DNA of 64,000 nt from Monosporascus cannonballus (Eukaryota > Ascomycota > Sordariomycetes > Xylariales). The stretch covers positions 154,214 to 218,213 of the forward strand of contig QJNS01000081.1 of the NCBI GenBank assembly GCA_004154925.1, in the 5' to 3' direction. Positions 1 through 10,699 of this stretch are shown here, one piece after another. The translations under genes were made by a program, and so were the position numbers. Numbering within the stretch: position 1 is the stretch's first letter; every line of letters starts with the position of its first letter. Under the pieces are notes generated by a model. It saw nothing but the letters and a program-made list of their open reading frames with translations, made no database searches and was not told where the DNA came from.

Positions 1-45
1 CCCCCCCCCTCCCCCCCCACACCCACCCCCCCCCCCCCCCCCCGG
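1..45. repeat. Poly-C tract at window start
   Basis: The first 45 bases are almost pure C with a few T and A. The tract lies just upstream of PEX8 and resembles the C-runs flanking the two N-gaps elsewhere in the window. It may be a real homopolymer or an assembly edge; the sequence alone does not decide. Confidence 0.8.
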
Positions 46-86
46 ACCAGCCATGAAGGAGATACTACCGAAACACGTATGACACG

Positions 87-2348
87 ATGCCAGCCGACCG
101 AATGCTAACGACGGTCCTACGGGCCTACCAAGACCCGCCGAGCGTCGCGGCGACCCGGATCGACGCCATCTTCGGGACGACGACCTCGCTGCTCTCGACG
201 CTCAACAACCCGCTCAACCTGTCCCTGCTGACCTCGCACTTCCTGACGGCGCGCGCCATATGGCAGCAGCATCCCCTTACCGACCTGCGGACGTGCCTGC
301 GCGTCATCAGCGTCTACAACACGGCCGCGTTCCACGTGCGGCGCAACGAGCTCGAGAGCGCGCATCTGCCGCCCGGACAGCCGCGACTCGGCGGCGGCCT
401 GTCCGCCGACGAGTGGGCGCGCGCCGTCGCCAAGGGCGCCGACGACCGGTCGAGCAGGTGGCGCCACTGCCTCGTTTTGACGGGCATGCTGATGGGCATG
501 GAGGCCGAGGACAGGAGGTCGCTGTCCCGCGGCCTCAGGGGCACGCTCGAAGAGGCCGTCGTCACGGCTGCGAATCTCGCGCTCGAGGACCCCATTCGGA
601 CCGGCCCGCTGGGGAGCCGTGCGGTCGTCCTGGCGCTGACGTACGCGTTTCCGCTGCTGTCGGACTTTGTTAAGGGGGTGCTTAACTGCAATGCCCTGTT
701 GCCCGCTATCGTTGAGGGGATGGTGGGGGAAGAAGGGTTTCAGAACGGTGATTTCGTCAGGGCCATCTCTGCCGATATCGCACCGGAGCAGAATGTATGG
801 TGGTCTGCGAACTCGCCCTCTGTTGGCAGGCTTCAGAATCTTGTGTCTCGACCGTTAGTCCAGAATATGGGCCCCTTATCGCGACTAGCAGCCTTTGCCG
901 TCCAACATGCTGCACACTCAAATATCGTTCTCCAGAGCCAGGATGATCTCCTGGACTTCACAGCAAGGTTGTTGGACGCATGGGGACAGTGCCCACTCTC
1001 GGGCATAGACATGTCAGTCGAAACGACGGCTTTGTCCCCCGAAGTGCTCCAGGGTCCTTGGCCGATGTTATGGGAGTTGTTGAAGAAGATCATGTATACG
1101 GTAGTTGCGACGCTGCAACCGATTATGGGACGGACGCTACTAGATCCCTATCTGCGGCGCGACTTCATCGCACCGGCCGTGGCCTCAAAGACATTACACA
1201 CGCTACGCAACCTCTCCTTCGTATCCTCACGCCAGGGCGCCAGCGCCTTCCATGTATACACATTCACCTACCTCACATCCATCGATATCATCACTCGATA
1301 TCCGGAGGCCTGCATCGCCTTCTTGGAAGACACCCAGCCACCTCCACCTCCCGCACCCCAAAACGGCCAGACGACACCACCACCGCTCGCTCAGGCCCTA
1401 ACCCTCTTCTACCTCAACGCAGCCGAACACCTGCCGTTCTCGATCTCCACGCCCGCCTGCGAAACCCTCATCATCGCGCCGGCGACCTCGCTCCTCGCCC
1501 CGACCTCCTGGCTCAGCTACGCCCAAATCCAACCCGAATCGCCATCATCATTGTCATCATCACAATCTCAACCTCCCGAGAACACCGCGCCACCACAACA
1601 GCAACAGCAACAGCAGCAACAACAACTACCGCCCCCGGCCCTCGCCCTCGAGCTCTTCGAAGCATCGCACTCGTGCGTCCTCTCGGCGCTCTCGTGCCCG
1701 CAGCACGGCGCCCTCGCGGCGTCGCTGGTGCCCTACTACGTCGACGCGCTCCTCTCGTCCTTCCCCGCGCGCGTGTCCCCGCGCCAGTTCCGCCTCGCCT
1801 TCCGCACCGTGGCGCAGATCGCGGGCGGCCCGCCCTTCCCGCTCGCCGCCTCGCACCCGGACCTCGCCGAGACGCTGCTCGAGATGGTGCGGTGGCGCGC
1901 CGTCGAAGGCGGGGCCTCGACCGCGCCTCTGCCCTCCTCGTCATCATCGGCATCCGCATCCGCTCCGGAACGCCAGCCCCCGCTCTCGGAGCAGACGGCC
2001 CTCCTCCTGGCCCTCGTGGACGCGATCCCCTACCTGCCCCTGCACGCCGTCGAAGAGTGGCTCACGCGCGCCGCGCTCGCGCTCCCCTCCGTCCCGGACC
2101 CCGCGATGCGCGACGCCGTGCGCCGCCGCATCTGCGAGGTCCTCGCGTCGGGCAAGCTCGACGTCGAGCGCGCGGCCCTCGGCGTCGCGTGGTGGGGCGT
2201 CGGCGGCGGGCGGGAGCTAGTCTTGTTCGGGCTGCTGCCCCCCGGTGCCGGCGGAGCTGGTGGTGGGGATGGGCAGTTTATGATGAGCGGTGCCCTGGGA
2301 GGTGGTGGCCATGGGGAGAATGTGGAGAAGGAGAGGAGTAGGTTGTGA
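87..2348 (+). CDS. PEX8: Peroxin 8 (Pex8), intraperoxisomal import factor
   Basis: Single-exon 753-residue protein. It opens with MPADRMLTTVLRAYQ and has a long helical body, as in Pex8 of filamentous fungi, and it ends in the tripeptide SRL, a type 1 peroxisomal targeting signal (PTS1). Pex8 is a fungal-specific peroxin on the lumenal face of the peroxisomal membrane; it links the docking and RING-finger complexes and helps release cargo from Pex5. A glutamine run (about residues 505-515) and a serine-rich stretch (about 615-625) look like species-specific low-complexity inserts. Towards the C-terminus is the motif SGKLDVERAALGVAWWG, which resembles the conserved Pex8 tail, then a Gly-rich linker to SRL. 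The ATG at 87 is the first in frame and gives the family-typical N-terminus. Only 86 bases of upstream DNA are visible. Confidence 0.9.
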   Translation: MPADRMLTTVLRAYQDPPSVAATRIDAIFGTTTSLLSTLNNPLNLSLLTSHFLTARAIWQQHPLTDLRTCLRVISVYNTAAFHVRRNELESAHLPPGQPRLGGGLSADEWARAVAKGADDRSSRWRHCLVLTGMLMGMEAEDRRSLSRGLRGTLEEAVVTAANLALEDPIRTGPLGSRAVVLALTYAFPLLSDFVKGVLNCNALLPAIVEGMVGEEGFQNGDFVRAISADIAPEQNVWWSANSPSVGRLQNLVSRPLVQNMGPLSRLAAFAVQHAAHSNIVLQSQDDLLDFTARLLDAWGQCPLSGIDMSVETTALSPEVLQGPWPMLWELLKKIMYTVVATLQPIMGRTLLDPYLRRDFIAPAVASKTLHTLRNLSFVSSRQGASAFHVYTFTYLTSIDIITRYPEACIAFLEDTQPPPPPAPQNGQTTPPPLAQALTLFYLNAAEHLPFSISTPACETLIIAPATSLLAPTSWLSYAQIQPESPSSLSSSQSQPPENTAPPQQQQQQQQQQLPPPALALELFEASHSCVLSALSCPQHGALAASLVPYYVDALLSSFPARVSPRQFRLAFRTVAQIAGGPPFPLAASHPDLAETLLEMVRWRAVEGGASTAPLPSSSSSASASAPERQPPLSEQTALLLALVDAIPYLPLHAVEEWLTRAALALPSVPDPAMRDAVRRRICEVLASGKLDVERAALGVAWWGVGGGRELVLFGLLPPGAGGAGGGDGQFMMSGALGGGGHGENVEKERSRL

Positions 2349-2898
2349 GGCTGAGGATCTGAACCAGAAATTCGAAGGCATCAGCGAGCTATTAGTGGAG
2401 AGTCGACATAGCGTATTACGTACTTAGATAGTTATAGGAGTATCCTATGCGTATTCAGGACATCCTTAATTACATGGATGCCTTCTGTTCCCCACAGGAG
2501 AATTGTGTGCGTATTTCTCACTCAACTAGTATCACTCGCTGTTCCCACGTAATAACAAAGCCAGCGCGAATTCCCAATTGGACTATCATGATTCGCTGTC
2601 TCCGAAAACCGTATTCTAATGCTCTAACCCCCTAAGTTAATCGCTACCGATGATTCCGCCCAAGTATTCCATAACTATACCAGTTGCAATGCCTCCATTA
2701 ACCCATGCTCTACCCGGTAAGAGCGTGACCCGGTCTTACCCCCCGTAACGCCATACGATAAACGAGGCCGCTATCCATACATGCACACAGCGAAGCGAAA
2801 ACGAATATCTAAGTGATTCCCACGTAATGGAACTCCGACGCTACGATTATAGCCACCATGCTTATGCGCCGATTGGATATCATATATATCGCTCATAA
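2349..2898. other. Intergenic, convergent 3' ends
   Basis: This 550-base gap lies between the converging ends of PEX8 and the zinc transporter gene. I see no coding pattern, repeat or RNA gene in it. The short open frame at 2447-2635 has no recognisable product. Confidence 0.6.
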
Positions 2899-4594
2899 TC
2901 AGTGAGCGTCCGACGTAAATGCATTACTGAGGCCCAGCAGCGCCATGCCGAGGAACGCGAAGAAGATGCTCAAGTTGCGGTTGTGGTTCAGACTCAGGCT
3001 CTCGACGAACAACTGCAGCGCCACGCTGGCCATGATCCCCGCCGTCAGTGCGAACAGGCAGCCGTACGCGACGGCGTCGGGAGTCATGTGGGTGCGGCGC
3101 GCGAGGTGGAACCACAGGACCGCGATGCCGGCGCCCATCGGCTGGCTCAGCCCACCCAACAGCGAAGACCACGCGATGGCCTTAGGCCGGCTGTGAAGCG
3201 CCATGTACAGGGGCAGGGCCATGGCGAAGCCCTCGCTGATGTTGTGCACCGCCAGCGCCAGGAACACGTTGAGCCCCAGCGACGGGTTCGCGTGGTTCGA
3301 CGCGTATGTGATGAATCCTTCCGGAAACTTGTGCAGCGCGATTGCAATCGACGTCTGCAACCCGATCGATAGGAAGGCGTTCTCGGGGACGTGGTGATGG
3401 TGCTGGGCTTCTAGATCTTCTAATTGCTCTAGATCCCACGCTCCAGTTTCGGCCGCAAATTCTTGCTGTTCGCACGAAGGCGGCCGGCTACCGTGCCCTG
3501 GGCTTACGGGCGACTCGGTCTGTCGGTCATCGTCTTCCTCGGCTAACGGCATATTTTCGGGGCATGAGTGAGCAAGGCCCATTGTAGTCCGAAGGGTGAC
3601 CGACGGCCGGGATGCTATCTCGGACCGACTGCTGATATGCTTGAAGCATTCCTGACCGCACGGGTCCGAGTAGCCGTAACATTGTCCACCTTCGTCACAA
3701 TAGGCCTTTGAGTCCTTTACAAACGACACGACCCTGTCCTTCACTTGCGCCATAGACGGTCTCCGGGCGATGGACGCTGGGCTGCGCCATACGGACGAGC
3801 GCATGGCGCCATCCTGGGGCCGGATTTCGCTGGCAACGGCATCTGTGCTCTCACGTCCGTGGACGTGTCCACTGTGGAGATGCTCGGTCGAGGGGAGTAA
3901 CGGAGTCGATTCGCTAACAAGACCGTCCGCGTCTCCTTGAGATTTCGCGATGGTGGATTGCCTGCGAATGATGGAAGAATGACGCCTGTCAAGCATTTTG
4001 GCGTAAGATGACTGTCTCCGACCATGACCGTCAGCATGGAGATGTTCATCTGCGCTGTGGTCGTGATGAGTGTGGTCGCAGTCGACAACATGTGATGGCA
4101 GGAACTGGTGAAACAGTCTCGATATGGCCTGTATACCGACGAAGCCGCCAATGAAACAAGCCATCAGAATGAATCCTGCGGGTTGGTCCGAGAAGCCACC
4201 TTTCTCAAGGTAGCTCTTGGCTTCAGGCAACATACTGTATAATGACATAAACATCTACATATCCGTTCGAATGTCAGATCTCCAGGGGCTATGATACCGA
4301 GCATTAAGAGGGAGCAGGCTTGCTACTTACCATAACCCCAAAACTTAAGCTCAACGAGCTTGCTAGAAAAGCATTGCTATCTTGTATTCGGAAATCCCTT
4401 TTGCTGGGTATGAGGCGCACGAGCAGATCGACGCAAGTGACGCTCGCTCCCACAATGCAAGCTAAACAAAACTGTCAGTATACGGGGCGGAAAATCGAGA
4501 TAGCACAGTCCTTCGGTCGGGGTCACCCACCAATGCCGCTCACGATGCACATAATCCAGCCCCTCATGTCATTGCTCACCCCCTTAGCATCCAT
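2899..4594 (-). CDS. ZIP-family zinc transporter (Zrt3-like)
   Basis: Three exons read by hand: 4594-4531, 4461-4331 and 4254-2899 (introns 69 and 76 bp, GT-AG, second donor GTAAGT). The join gives 516 residues in one frame. Exons 1-2 supply the start MDAKGVSNDMRGWIMCIVSG and the first membrane segments. ZIP signatures are HKFPEG (His about residue 373) in the fourth helix and HNISEG (His about 402) in the fifth; these His/Glu residues form the metal path. A histidine-rich loop (DHTHHDHSADEHLHADGH, about residue 122 on) and a long acidic central loop match Zrt3-type transporters, which release zinc from the vacuole in yeast. The frame stays open upstream of 4594, so a longer N-terminus is possible. 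The vacuolar location is inferred from the family. Confidence 0.88.
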
Positions 4595-5854
4595 CTTGGC
4601 TGCCTCGTCTTGCGCCTCGTAGCAGGGAAAACCCCACTGTCTCAAGCACAAATAACGCTGGGTTAGGCGAGCATGAACTCGACTCCGATGACGATACGTC
4701 CGTGGAGAGCTAGAAGGTCTATGGGTTGATCCAGAGCTTCCCCGAAGTTGCCTACTATGATGGAAAGCCCCTCGGCTTGCGGTTGCAGTGGTGGCTAATA
4801 TAATAAAATCGACTGGACCAGGAGTCGAAGATGACGAAGAGGGGGGGAGGAAGCTGATGATTTCGAATATGTAGGACCTCTAGGGAAATAGAATGCCACG
4901 CGCGTACGAATGGGATTGTCTAGGTCCAGGGATGGAAGGTTCAAAGAGCTAGACTGGCAACGCGTTGAGTAGGATGAATATCTCTCCAGGGTCCAGTCTA
5001 TGACTACATGTGGGTGGGCACGGCTAATGTATGTAGCTGCCGCACAGCAGAAGGGACAACAGGCACAGCGCCCGGCTTAAGCGTCTTCTTTTAGTTGTTG
5101 TTGTGGAACTCTCCAAAACCTGTGATGGAATGCCAAGCTTCCCGCCTAGGAACTCTTGGGGACCTTGATGGACACCTCTCAGGGCAAGTCCATGTAAGCA
5201 AGAAGGGTCTGATGCTTGTCCGTCCAAGACTAAACATTAGAACGGTATAGCGTTCTACCAGATACAGTCTAGCGCCAAGGCTCCTGCGAAGTCACTAAGA
5301 CTTCTTAGTCTGACTTTTGATAGGTACTGACCAGATTGGATAAAATGTCAATCAAGAGTGCAATTATATATTCGACCGACTTCTGGTAGGCGCTCTAGTG
5401 AATTACCAGATGGTTGTTATGCTGGCAAGTTCATTGTTATGATTATATATGAAACAGGACAGGGCTGTTACACTCATTCTGAATCCTTGCGCCGATATCA
5501 ACTCCTTTGTTCAGTGCAACCCCCTGATCCACATGCGGCTATCGTGCTGTAGCAATCAATGCAGAAGCCTCCACACCATTGCATACCCATGCATTCGCCC
5601 ACTTCTGCCCTTTGGCAAAAGCTTATTCATGGAAAAATGGAAAGCCACAAAGCCCATCCGGGTGCATATCTAGATAAGGGTGCATAGATGACTAATACAG
5701 ATCATCAGTGAAGGCTTCAGCTTACTGTACAAAGTAAAACATGAGGGAAATCATGACAGCCGAAGATTTCCCATACAACTTCTATGCAACTACCATACAC
5801 GCGAAAGCAGAATCTCCGGGCGCAGCAGGTAGCCGACGCCGGCCCGCTCCTCAG
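4595..5854. other. Intergenic region
   Basis: Some 1.26 kb between the zinc transporter start and the end of the kinase-like gene. The part next to 4594 is probably 5' leader or promoter of the transporter. Short open frames here (for example 5024-5227 minus) show no recognisable motif. Confidence 0.5.
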
Positions 5855-7408
5855 TCAAGGGTAGTAGATGAGCTCGTTGATCATGAGGTTGACATCCCTC
5901 GTCCGCTCTGTTCTCCAGGTGGGGAACTTTTGTCTGCGGTACCAGATGTGGTTCTTGATCGCGGCCTGATGATCGAGCGCGTGCATCAGCTGCGCGAGCG
6001 AGGGCTGGTTGTCGACGTCCACGGCCTGGCAGCACAGCACAATGGTGATCAGGTCCGGGTCAAGGTTCGGCCACTCGCTCGCCGGGTGCAGGGACGCCGC
6101 CGCCGTCGCGAAGGTCCGCTGCACGCCGTCGATCTCCACCGTCACGTCCCCCGGCGCCGGGTCCCATTCGTCGTCCAGCGTCATGAGTATGCGCATAATC
6201 TAGGTGGAGGATACCGTTAGCGCGTGGTCCCTGTAAGTTCCGGACCTAGGGTATCTCGGGTTGTAAACGGTGAGAGGCAAAAGATTGCGCAGATATACGT
6301 ACCCGGCCAATGTCATATATATTGGTTTTTATACCGATGTCCTTCCTATAGAGTATATTATTAACCACCCTTTAGGTTCTTTTAGTTTGTTTAGCGGCTG
6401 TGTATTCCTCACTTCTCAGGGTCCTCCGCGTCATAGACTGCACCAAAGTCGATCAGTTTCAATATAGGTGTCAATATGTGCTCGCCATCGAGTGGATTAT
6501 GGTCACCGATCAGGACTGCCATCAGAAATCGGTATATGTTAGCTAACGGACCCTCGTCATGCTAGGGAAGGCTTCTCCCAAGATGAAATACGGCCAAACT
6601 TGTCATAAGGAGATCCGCTCACTGTTATCCATGGTCATATTCCCATGCACCCACTGTGCCTGGGGGTCGTTTCCCCACTCATCCTCATCGGGGATTTCTT
6701 CCAGTGGGAGCGGCTGCTCAGGCGTAAAAGGTGGATACTCTGGAGTTTTCCGGTCCGGATAGGCTATGGCGATACACATTCGTACGACTTCGACGGCAAA
6801 ATTTCATATTAGCTGTAGTAAGGCGCCTCCGAGTAACCAAAAAGAGCCCCTGGGAGCCACTTACGGCAGAAGAAAAACCCGAGTAGAACTCCGTCCGGCA
6901 GTGGCACCTCTCCGCCTATGACCCTGCCATAGAATTCCTTCAGAGTCCCGTTCTCGACGAATTCCACAATGAGATACGGACGACTGAGCTTTATTAAGGG
7001 GTTCGGGCTGAGATATACTGGCTGCGCGATATGAGGCGCCCCCCGCAGCCGCTACAGGTGAGAGAAATCCACTCGTTAGTCGGAGGGACCTCAAAACTAT
7101 CGCGTCACTGTCGAACCACTTGCCTGCACCACTTCGATCTCGTTATCCAGCTTGATGTCGTCTTCGACATGCGACACCTCTTCCCTCCATGACCGCTTCA
7201 CCACGATGTGTCTCGGCTTGCGGATGTAGGGGCTATCCGATCTCTCCAGAACCGAAAAAACAATGCTCATTTCACCCTCCGCTACGCGCCCGAGATAGTG
7301 GAAGTCCCTCGGAAAGACGTTGAAGTATCTCCCTACCCTCGCCGCCTGGTTTGCGTTGAGCCTTTTAATCTGTTTGTCAGCACCCGGGTCGCAACGAACG
7401 TACGCCAT
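5855..7408 (-). CDS. Protein-kinase-like protein, catalytic Asp replaced by Asn
   Basis: Six exons assembled by hand: 7408-7124, 7051-6865, 6787-6623, 6515-6413, 6345-6303 and 6199-5855, giving 375 residues without a stop. Kinase landmarks are a Gly-loop remnant LGRVAEGEMSIVF, the ATP-site Lys in HIVVKRSW (K71), DDIKLDNEIEVVQ (helix C region), the hinge LIVEFVENGTL, the catalytic loop HGNMTMDN (205-212), and LIDFG (DFG 235-237). A C-lobe follows, with NIYDIGRIM and AVDVDNQPSLAQLM. In fungal kinases of this kind the loop reads HGD...N; here the catalytic Asp is Asn, so this may be a pseudokinase. Intron 1 (7123-7052) begins with GC (GCAAGT) rather than GT. The N-terminus is uncertain: an alternative first exon from the ATG at 7437 (MPSKKPKYFEWR), spliced at GTACGT to RYFNVFPRDF, also stays in frame. 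Substrate and role are unknown. Confidence 0.75.
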
Positions 7409-7437
7409 TCAAAATATTTAGGCTTCTTACTCGGCAT

Positions 7438-8019
7438 CCTTTACGGCGGGCAGTTAGCATACTGTTTGTTATGACAATCGGCTCTTGAAGCTACTTACGG
7501 TTGGATTCATCTTATATGATTAAGGCCAGTTTTTCCTTTTTCCAGTGGTTGGAAATGCTTCGAGATTATGGAGTAGTCAATTACTGAGTACCATTGTAGA
7601 AGTTTACGAGGGTTTGGCTCGGAGACAGATCAATAAAGAGCCATTCAACAAACAAAAGACGAATACCCGCTTTGTGCTAGATTCTTTGATTTGCACATAA
7701 AGTATGAACCTATTCCATCAATGATGGATATACCAGACGTCTAGTTCGATTGTGCTTATTATCTCGACCGGGAATCGGGCTTTGGATATCTAGCCCCTTC
7801 ACTCAACCTGCGCTCCGCTATTAAGCGGCACAGGTGCAACCCTTCCCTAATCCACACCATCAGATACTAAGAACGGGTGTCTGGGGCTCGGATACATGTA
7901 TCGGGGTCGGATGAGGAGCTATAGTGACCTGTGGCCTAAAGTACCCTTGACCGGATATATATATCATCGTATCGAAGGCCCTTCAACACCTTTCCGTGCA
8001 TACACGCTCAATCCTTGTA
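7438..8019. other. Gene-free stretch upstream of the kinase-like gene
   Basis: About 580 bases with no supported gene. On the minus strand, an ATG with four codons followed by GTAAGT lies near 7490-7510 and might be a tiny leading exon of the kinase-like gene; I could not show that it joins in frame. Confidence 0.4.
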
Positions 8020-8341
8020 TTAAAACGGAATCCTCTTCGCTAGCTCGTCCACCATGATTAGACAGGCGGTACTATTAGTCACCGCATGGATCTTTAGTTG
8101 CAGTATGCAATAGGCGGTCGGGTTGTTGGCGATGTAGAATATGGCGCTTCGTAACCTCGTCGCTGGAATATCTGTCCGGCCGGACAGAGAGATAAGAGTC
8201 TCGGACTCGGCCTGTGAGTGACTCGACTGAAGCCAACGACGGTCTGGAGAATGCCCTTGTTGAGGATCCATTATCGCCCCTAGCTTCACTCATCGACGAG
8301 TTTCTTGCTAATGCCGAGGAGACGTCCCACGCTGCGTTCAT
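8020..8341 (-). other. Unrecognised open frames, possible gene remnant
   Basis: Two overlapping minus-strand frames (8289-8020, 89 residues; 8341-8075, 88 residues) cover this stretch. I recognise no family. The first ends in a coding-looking segment (SAIFYIANNPTAYCILQLKI), so it may be the tail of a decayed gene. A real gene is not demonstrated. Confidence 0.2.
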
Positions 8342-8516
8342 TGGTAGGCTTGGGGAGGAAAGGGTTCACGTAGGCGGTCTTCTGGATCAATGGTGTATAC
8401 AATGTGTAACGGCAGGAATGAGATTTCGCTTGCTTCAGCCACGCCGTTTATGTACGGTGTGTCCCCGTCCGCGTCCAAACGGCTGACCGTCTTTCCGGAG
8501 CTTTGAACGGAGATGC

Positions 8517-8663
8517 TGTGAGATTTAAGACCTGATAATGTCCCGCCGTAGTGTGGGGCCTCACATTTTTCGGCACTCCAGGATCTGACAGTTATGAGCC
8601 CTTGTAGCGCAGTGGTTGAATCCACATTTCGGTGCGCCAAGATGCAACACATATTCTAACCCC
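8517..8663 (+). repeat. SINE-like repeat, copy 1 of an inverted pair
   Basis: About 147 bases that recur in inverted orientation at 8892-9044. The copy contains TAGCGCAGTGG (about 8604), which fits the RNA polymerase III A-box consensus. A B-box-like GTTCGATTCC lies about 100 bases downstream (near 8709), outside the repeated part. The combination suggests a tRNA-derived SINE or its relic. It is not a functional tRNA: the D-stem does not pair and box spacing is too long. Confidence 0.7.
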
Positions 8664-8891
8664 TCCTTTTCGCCAAGCCCCAGAGCCAGACTAGTACTGG
8701 CAGTAAGGCGTTCGATTCCGAGTTCGACCAGCGTACAGGCTACCTTCCAGTTGCCGCAGTAGCATAGAGCCTACTGCCGCCTGTGGAGAAGGTCTCACAA
8801 ACGCCTATTGGGTTACGGATAATTATCGGCGCGTATCGGCATGTTTCGGCAGTACAGAGTACTTTCCAGCTTCAAGTATCTCTCAGCTGGG

Positions 8892-9044
8892 GGGGTTAGA
8901 ATGTGTGTTGCGTCTTGGCGCACCGAAATGTGAATTTAACCACTGCGCTACGACTACGAGGGCTCATAACTGTCAGATCCTGGAGTGCCGAAAAATGTGA
9001 GGCCCAACACTACGGCGGGACACTATCACGTCTTAAATCTCACA
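8892..9044 (-). repeat. SINE-like repeat, copy 2 of an inverted pair
   Basis: Reverse complement of the repeat at 8517-8663, with about ten substitutions and a short insertion that duplicates CGTAGT next to the A-box-like motif. The sequences diverge beyond the run of C at the distal end. The copies are separated by about 230 bases of unrelated DNA. Confidence 0.7.
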
Positions 9045-9605
9045 GATGCGACGACCGGGATAATTGTTAGCTGTTGTGGGAATGTAACCATAAATAGTTA
9101 CATTATCTTGAATTAGTAATGGTTTGAGTGCCCATCTTTTGGAGTCTAACAGTTGTGTTCTGTTGCTCTCGTGTTATGCTGCGATACAGAGACAAGCGTG
9201 GCTGCATGTAAAGCTCTTGAATGGTCTGGATGAGATGTCGTACAAGGGGCATCCCGTACAGGTGGAACATGTCGCTCATCCAACTTCATTACACTTATTC
9301 CACCTCTGGATACCCCTTGCTAGTAACGAAACCGATCATTATATAATATCTATTAGCCCATGAGCTATGCCTGTATATCGCTCCCCCCCTAGTGAGTTCA
9401 TCTTTTAGGGATGCAGATCTTCAGAATGCTCGTGCTGTCTAACATGTTGTCCAGATCTTAGCGGTGCATACAGCTTCCATGTCTCCCTACGCTTTACCTT
9501 GATCCGTTAATATGAGAATAATGGAGAATGTTTATGGGTCGCTTGTTTCTTCTATAAACTTGATATACTAAAACGAGAGCATACAAACGATATACTCCTA
9601 AACGT
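9045..9605. other. Gene-free stretch
   Basis: About 560 bases between the SINE-like pair and the CorA-like gene. A 79-codon open frame on the plus strand (9124-9363) has no recognisable motif and is probably chance. Confidence 0.5.
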
Positions 9606-10523
9606 TCATCCAATAGAGGCGGGCGGGAAAATCTTATGCCAGAAGTGCCACAAACTAAATGTTGCAAGGGTAGTCGGAATAGCGACCGCCCAATAGATCC
9701 AAAGTTTGCTCGATATAGTCCAAGAATCGGACTCGGGTTCAAAGTTGAAGAACGACATGCTAAAAACTGCTGAGAGGAAAGTGGCTGGCAGAAAGGTTAT
9801 GGTAAGAAACGCAATCGTCTTCATCGCGGCGCCGTCTAGCTGGGCGGCACGTCCTATCTGGACGGAAATCCCTGCATCGTACTGGGCAACAGTATTAAAT
9901 GCGAGCTGAATTTCGTTCTGCAATCTTTCTCTGTTCGAGACTGACCGATGACGAAGGTTGCTGACCATGTCCCTGCAAAAAAGCAGCTGACGGTGGATAC
10001 CGTCACAAGCCTCGCTATTAGCCGGTTGAGGTGAGAAGTTCTGGCTTAGGAAATTATCGTGTTGTAGCAGGATGCCTTCCATGGTGTCGGTAGCGACATT
10101 GAGGGACTCGGATACGTGGATAGCATGCCGAGCGATGTCGTGAAAATGCCTATAATCCGGCTGTGGCTTACCCTCCGGCTTTCTTTCCGTCTCGATCGCC
10201 CTGACCTGGTTGCGAATGGCCCAGACGGCAGAGTCCTGGAGGTCTACCACGTCGGCGGTTAGGCGGGCGTAAACCCAGAACGGGTCACCAAAACAGTTCG
10301 GATCTGGATTCTGGAGTGAGTCCGGTATACGCTCTGCGATGGGCGGCCGGGTATCGAAGGCGAGGATGGCGGTTTGCCTTGTAGATGCCAACCATCGTAT
10401 AAATATGTTCATCTTGTGCCACTGATACCGCATGTCGACATCTAAATGCTTGACTTCAAAATAAGCCCACGTACCTATACCCCAATTAGAGTTAGACCAG
10501 ATATAGCACAGGTTAATTAACAT
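9606..10523 (-). CDS. CorA-like two-helix membrane protein (5' end incomplete)
   Basis: The 305-codon frame ends in the two-helix arrangement of fungal CorA-like proteins: first helix TIAFLTITFLPATFLSAVFS (about residues 230-250), MSFFNFEP in place of the GMN loop, then second helix LWIYWAVAIPTTLATFSLWH. The preceding 220 residues are a helical cytosolic domain, with a run (QNEIQLAFNTVAQYDAG) typical of the long helix before the first membrane segment. Without GMN, magnesium transport cannot be assumed. The same frame stays open upstream to at least 10,625 and reads FCIPPIWWSGYCRNSNGYLG, typical of the N-domain of this group, so the true gene starts further upstream, probably in another exon. 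A CTAAC branch-like site near 10,700 suggests an acceptor there. Confidence 0.7.
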   Translation of the reverse strand: MLINLCYIWSNSNWGIGTWAYFEVKHLDVDMRYQWHKMNIFIRWLASTRQTAILAFDTRPPIAERIPDSLQNPDPNCFGDPFWVYARLTADVVDLQDSAVWAIRNQVRAIETERKPEGKPQPDYRHFHDIARHAIHVSESLNVATDTMEGILLQHDNFLSQNFSPQPANSEACDGIHRQLLFCRDMVSNLRHRSVSNRERLQNEIQLAFNTVAQYDAGISVQIGRAAQLDGAAMKTIAFLTITFLPATFLSAVFSMSFFNFEPESDSWTISSKLWIYWAVAIPTTLATFSLWHFWHKIFPPASIG

Positions 10524-10699
10524 ACTGAATCCTGTAACGGCTCCTTTATACTTTGTTATCTCACTCCCAAGGTATCCGTTCGAGTTTCGGCAGTAGCCCG
10601 ACCACCATATCGGGGGAATACAGAACGCCTTGTTAAGTAACGATCGACACGGGAGGCATGCGCGGATCTTGTTGGCACTTGCGAAACTTATGCTTGTTA

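Noticed and set aside
980..2341. Long 453-codon plus-strand frame overlapping PEX8
   Set aside because: It is a GC-driven shadow of PEX8 in another frame: Arg/Pro/Ala-rich and without motifs.
8596..8720. tRNA gene suggested by A-box and B-box motifs
   Set aside because: Boxes are about 100 bases apart, stems do not pair, and the A-box part is in a duplicated repeat; a SINE-like relic fits better.
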